A stretch of DNA of 7,332 nucleotides from Desulfamplus sp. (GTDB taxonomy: Bacteria; Desulfobacterota; Desulfobacteria; Desulfobacterales; Desulfobacteraceae). Location of the stretch: contig JADFYT010000106.1 of the NCBI GenBank assembly GCA_015232935.1, forward strand, positions 1 through 7,332. The letters run 5' to 3'. Positions 4,012 to 7,332 of this stretch are shown here, piece after piece. The translations under genes and the position numbers were made by a program. Numbering within the stretch: the stretch's first letter is position 1; each line of letters opens with the position of its first letter. Under the pieces are notes generated by a model, which saw only the letters and a program-made list of their open reading frames with translations, searched no databases and had not been told where the DNA came from.

Positions 4012-6852
4012 ATGACCATTCTAAAAACTACCCCTATGATGGAGCAGTATTTTTCCATCAAAGACAGGTATCCTGATGCAATTTTATTTTACAGAATGGG
4101 TGATTTCTATGAGATGTTTCATGGGGATGCATTAAAAGCCTCTGCCATTCTGGAAATTACCCTCACATCCAGAAATAAACAGCAGGATGATCCTGTTCCC
4201 ATGTGCGGTATCCCTCACAGAGCTGCCGACGCCTATATTGCAAAACTCATTGAAAACGGCTGCAAGGTTGCTGTATGCGAACAGGTTGAAGATGCATCTG
4301 CCGCAAAGGGGCTTGTCCGCCGGGAAGTTGTGCGGGTAATCACCCCGGGCATGATCCTGAATGAAGACCTGTTAGACAGAAGCTCTAATAACTACCTGCT
4401 TGCATTATCTATTATTGATGCAGAGGCAGGTATGGCATGGCTTGACATTTCAACCGGCATATTCCGTACAACCCAGACCCAGACCATCAACGGCAAGATT
4501 CCTGATATGCTCATTGATGATGTACTGCGGGTAGCCCCAAGCGAAATACTGCTTCCTGTCAGCTTTAAAAATGATCCCGCATATAGTTATATCCGAAAAT
4601 GCTTTTCAAACAAAAGCGTATCCTATCTTGAAAAGATCCACTTCAAGCTTCCTGATGCGAAACTAAGACTGATGGACAAGTTCTCGACCCGAAGCCTAAA
4701 AGGGTTTGGATGCGAGAAAATGCCAGCCGCGATATCCGCGGCTGGTGCCATTATATCTTATGTACAAGAGACCCAGCTTCAGGATACAGATCATATCACC
4801 AACCTTCGGCCATACTCTTTAGACAGCTTCCTTGTAATTGATGATAGATCATGCAGAAACCTTGAACTGCTGAAAAATATTGAAACCGGCGAAAAAAGAG
4901 GCTCCCTGCTGCATCTGCTTGATAAAACCGTTACCGCCATGGGGTCAAGACTTCTTGGAAACTGGCTTAGATACCCTTTGAATGAAAAAAAAGCCATTGA
5001 GAAGAGATTAGATGCCGTTGAAGAGGCTTTGAAACAGAAACCGGTCCGCTCAAAACTGCGTACGACACTTAAATCTGTTTATGATCTGGAACGTCTTGGA
5101 AGTAAAATCTCAATGGGACAGGGCAATGCAAGAGATCTTGTTTTCCTCAAGAATTCTCTTCTGAATCTGCCTGATATCATCAATGACCTTAATGGATTCA
5201 GATCGGATCTGTTCAAAGGAGACTTGCACTTAAAGAGTGATGCCGATGCCAGAGAAAGTGCTGACACCAGAGAGAACGCTGACAATACCATTGCCTCATC
5301 CGTTCCGATGATGCAGGGTATTACCGAAGAGCTTATGAAAATCGCCAACCTCATTGAGCTGTCAATTCGTGAAGATGCTCCGATGGTTCTCAATGAAGGC
5401 CAGATAATAAAAAACGGCTTTAACAGCGAACTTGATGAGCTTATCGAGCTTTCGGAAAATGGAAAGGCGTGGATAATAAAAGAGGGGCTAAAGGAGAAAG
5501 AAAAAACAGGTTTAAGTTCCCTCAAGATAAAATTCAACAAAGTGTTTGGATATTTCATAGAAGTTTCAAAAGCTCAGGCTGCATCAGTTCCTGACAACTA
5601 CATCAGAAAACAGACTCTTGTAAATGCCGAAAGGTTTATAACAGAAGAGCTCAAAGAGGTTGAGTCAAAGGTTCTCAATGCCGAAGAAAAAAGGGCAGTG
5701 CTTGAGTACGAGATATTCGCTGAAATAAGAAACAAGATTGTCAAAAAGACCGCTGCAATATTAAAAATGGCAAACTTTCTGGCAACTGTTGACGTACTTC
5801 TCTGTTTTGCTGAAAATGCTGATTTAAGTAATTATACCAGACCAGAAATAAATGATCGCCAGATTATATCCATAACTGACGGACGCCATCCTGTTGTTGA
5901 AAAGATGATTGCAGGAGAGCGTTATGTTCCAAACAGCATCACATTAAATAATGAAACCAATCAGATGCTTATAATTACAGGGCCCAACATGTCAGGAAAA
6001 TCCACGGTTCTGCGACAGGTTGCCCTTCAGGTACTTATGGCTCAGACCGGATCGTTTGTCCCTGCCGCAAGGGCGGATATCGCAATTACAGACAGAATCT
6101 TCACAAGAGTCGGAGCTCTTGACAACCTCTCTCAGGGACAGAGCACATTTATGGTCGAGATGGAAGAGACCGCCAATATTCTCAATAATGCCACAGAAAA
6201 CAGCCTGGTAATTCTGGATGAGATCGGACGAGGGACAAGCACGTTTGATGGCTTGAGCATTGCGTGGGCAGTTGCGGAGTATCTTCATGACCTGAACGGC
6301 AAGGGAGTCAAGACCCTCTTTGCTACCCATTACCATGAGCTTATCAATCTTGAAAAGATAAAATCCAGAGTCAAAAACTATAATATCGCAGTCAAGGAGT
6401 TCAATGATCATATAATATTTTTAAGAAGGCTTGTTGAGGGAGGAACAAATAAAAGCTACGGTATTCAGGTAGCCCGTCTCGCAGGCGTACCTACAAAAGT
6501 GATACTCAGGGCAAGAGATATCCTGACAGAGATCGAACTAAGAGGATACAGGGAAGATCAGATAAATATAGTTTCTGAAACTGGAAACAGTTCATATGAA
6601 CACAAAAACAAATCCTCTAAATCCAGAAATACCAGAAACAGTGTGCATAGACTTGATCGTGAGAATATATCAGGGCAGTTGGAGCTGTTTGATGACAACA
6701 AGATTCATGAAGTGATAAAAAGTATTGAAAAACTTGATATCACAACCATGACACCAGTAGATGCCCTTGTTTTTCTCAACAACATTCATGGTATCATTAA
6801 CAGAACCAACCAAGGCTCCATAAAAACGCCGCAAGAAAGAGACAATGTATAA
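4012..6852 (+). CDS. mutS: DNA mismatch repair ATPase MutS
   Basis: 946 residues, a full MutS1. MutS dimers bind mismatches and, with ATP, recruit MutL. The N-terminal domain has the mismatch-wedging Phe-X-Glu motif (F32, E34, in GDFYEMF). A connector domain, then the core/lever and clamp region follow, with NKVFGYFIEV near 509-518 and KQTLVNAERFI near 533-543. The ATPase has Walker A GPNMSGKST (657-665, Lys663), DNLSQGQSTF from 704, Walker B LVILDE (Asp736, Glu737) and ATHYHEL (His773). The tail carries QLELF (889-893), a beta-clamp binding motif, then the C-terminal dimerisation helices with TPVDALVFL. All key residues are present, so it should be active. It exceeds E. coli MutS (853) because of an inserted segment near 405-430 and a long polar linker at about 840-885. 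The ATG at 4012 has no clear Shine-Dalgarno; it is chosen because conserved residues begin at Thr7-Pro8. No mutL is in view. Confidence 0.97.
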   Translation: MTILKTTPMMEQYFSIKDRYPDAILFYRMGDFYEMFHGDALKASAILEITLTSRNKQQDDPVPMCGIPHRAADAYIAKLIENGCKVAVCEQVEDASAAKGLVRREVVRVITPGMILNEDLLDRSSNNYLLALSIIDAEAGMAWLDISTGIFRTTQTQTINGKIPDMLIDDVLRVAPSEILLPVSFKNDPAYSYIRKCFSNKSVSYLEKIHFKLPDAKLRLMDKFSTRSLKGFGCEKMPAAISAAGAIISYVQETQLQDTDHITNLRPYSLDSFLVIDDRSCRNLELLKNIETGEKRGSLLHLLDKTVTAMGSRLLGNWLRYPLNEKKAIEKRLDAVEEALKQKPVRSKLRTTLKSVYDLERLGSKISMGQGNARDLVFLKNSLLNLPDIINDLNGFRSDLFKGDLHLKSDADARESADTRENADNTIASSVPMMQGITEELMKIANLIELSIREDAPMVLNEGQIIKNGFNSELDELIELSENGKAWIIKEGLKEKEKTGLSSLKIKFNKVFGYFIEVSKAQAASVPDNYIRKQTLVNAERFITEELKEVESKVLNAEEKRAVLEYEIFAEIRNKIVKKTAAILKMANFLATVDVLLCFAENADLSNYTRPEINDRQIISITDGRHPVVEKMIAGERYVPNSITLNNETNQMLIITGPNMSGKSTVLRQVALQVLMAQTGSFVPAARADIAITDRIFTRVGALDNLSQGQSTFMVEMEETANILNNATENSLVILDEIGRGTSTFDGLSIAWAVAEYLHDLNGKGVKTLFATHYHELINLEKIKSRVKNYNIAVKEFNDHIIFLRRLVEGGTNKSYGIQVARLAGVPTKVILRARDILTEIELRGYREDQINIVSETGNSSYEHKNKSSKSRNTRNSVHRLDRENISGQLELFDDNKIHEVIKSIEKLDITTMTPVDALVFLNNIHGIINRTNQGSIKTPQERDNV
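4723..4745. repeat. Perfect 9-bp GC-rich inverted repeat inside mutS
   Basis: CCAGCCGCG (4723-4731) and CGCGGCTGG (4737-4745) are exact reverse complements with an ATATC loop. They encode part of the Ala-rich PAAISAAG helix, so codon content alone may explain it. Confidence 0.4.
5245..5280 (+). repeat. Two-copy degenerate 18-bp tandem repeat in mutS (D-A/T-R-E-S/N-A)
   Basis: Units 5245-5262 and 5263-5280 encode DARESA and DTRENA (residues 412-423), and a partial third begins with Asp-Asn. They lie in a hydrophilic insertion between the lever and clamp segments, a place where bacterial MutS proteins are normally shorter. In-frame duplication is the simplest origin. Confidence 0.55.
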
Positions 6853-7332
6853 AAAACAGATTTCAAAGATGTCATTCTTCAAAAATATTGCCCTTCCAAT
6901 ACTGTTTGTGGGCATGATAGAAATTACTTTATTTGCGTTTTACTGCCATGCCTCAACCACGGAAGAGCAATACCGTAGTGCAACCAATGCGTACAGAAGT
7001 CTGCAAAAAGATTCCAAACAGCAAAGATACAGACATAACTGGCTTAACTGCATCAGAAAATTCAAAGCTGTCTATACAGAGAATCCTAACCACGCCCTGG
7101 CATCTTCGGGTATGTATCATGCGGCAGAGCTATATCTTGGCCTGCACAGAATTTCTGGCATCAAAAAAGACAAAGATGATGCGATTGACCTGCTCAACCG
7201 TGTTATAAAGCGATATCCTTCCAGCACTGACCGGGATATGGCAGAAAAACTCATCTTTGCAATTCAGTCAAGAAAAACCGAAACAAAAAACAAACCAGTG
7301 GATGAAAACAACAAAAAAAACAAAGCCAAACA
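6845..7332 (+). CDS. Secreted protein resembling the N-terminal region of N-acetylmuramoyl-L-alanine amidase (partial, runs off right edge)
   Basis: The first 162 codons are open to the window end. The ATG at 6845 overlaps the mutS stop by 8 nt (ATGTATAA), implying translational coupling. Residues 1-36 look like a signal peptide: basic MYKKQISK, hydrophobic IALPILFVGMIEITLFAF, then CHA with cleavage before Ser37. Residues 40-140 are helical and TPR-like (EEQYRSATNAYRSL, RHNWLNCIRKFKAVY, DAIDLLNRVIKRYPSS). This matches, from memory, the N-terminal region of deltaproteobacterial Amidase_3 cell-wall amidases that often follow mutS. A Lys/Asn-rich linker begins near 144, as expected before the AMIN and catalytic domains, which lie beyond the window. 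The amidase identity is therefore inferred; what is seen is an exported helical-repeat domain. A periplasmic TPR protein such as a BamD-like lipoprotein is less likely because no lipobox Cys is present. ATG at 6869 is a possible shorter start. Confidence 0.7.
   Translation, partial: MYKKQISKMSFFKNIALPILFVGMIEITLFAFYCHASTTEEQYRSATNAYRSLQKDSKQQRYRHNWLNCIRKFKAVYTENPNHALASSGMYHAAELYLGLHRISGIKKDKDDAIDLLNRVIKRYPSSTDRDMAEKLIFAIQSRKTETKNKPVDENNKKNKAK

Noticed and set aside
5079..5558. 159-codon minus-strand ORF within mutS
   Set aside because: It is Ser/Phe/Leu-rich in the way reverse-complement shadows are, has no recognisable domain, and lies opposite conserved MutS sequence. The same applies to minus-strand ORFs at 640-1101, 301-603 and 5992-6411.
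6933..7208. 91-codon + strand ORF in a different frame after mutS
   Set aside because: It is a shadow of the real frame from 6845, which has a signal peptide, stays open to the window end and couples to mutS.

Overview
The window most likely comes from an AT-rich Gram-negative anaerobe of the Desulfobacterota, probably a Desulfobacterales-type sulfate reducer. This is inferred from three things: the gene set (a DAHP synthase-prephenate dehydratase fusion, CooT, a LapA-like protein next to mutS, and an amidase with a helical N-terminal region), the signal peptide and LapA-type membrane protein, and a short inverted-repeat element with CTCGTAAAAA/TTTTTACGAG ends that I remember as common in that group. 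All genes are on the + strand. There are no rRNA, tRNA or CRISPR features.

Layout. Positions 1-100 hold a T-rich leader with a perfect 7-bp hairpin. Positions 101-2023 encode one 640-residue polypeptide: a type I-beta DAHP synthase (first step of the shikimate pathway) fused to prephenate dehydratase and a C-terminal ACT domain (phenylalanine branch). Positions 2024-2390 are non-coding and contain two adjacent 90-bp inverted-repeat elements. The second (2277-2366) has 15-bp imperfect terminal inverted repeats and is bracketed by exact 9-bp direct repeats, the signature of a small non-autonomous transposable element. It ends just before the ribosome binding site of the next gene.

Positions 2391-3315 hold a tight pair: a 63-residue CooT-type nickel-binding protein and a 243-residue M23/LytM-fold metallopeptidase-like protein with no visible signal peptide. 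A probable rho-independent terminator follows at 3337-3363.

Positions 3506-7332 look like one transcription unit: a LapA-like two-helix membrane protein, full-length mutS (946 residues), and the 5' part of a secreted protein resembling the N-terminal region of deltaproteobacterial N-acetylmuramoyl-L-alanine amidases. The last gene overlaps the end of mutS by 8 nt and runs off the right edge.

The points most worth a second look are the DAHPS-PDT fusion (with no chorismate mutase domain and an altered PDT loop), the 90-bp element with its target duplication, and the CooT/M23 pairing. I did not find a clearly new multi-gene system; the CooT/M23 pair is the nearest candidate.
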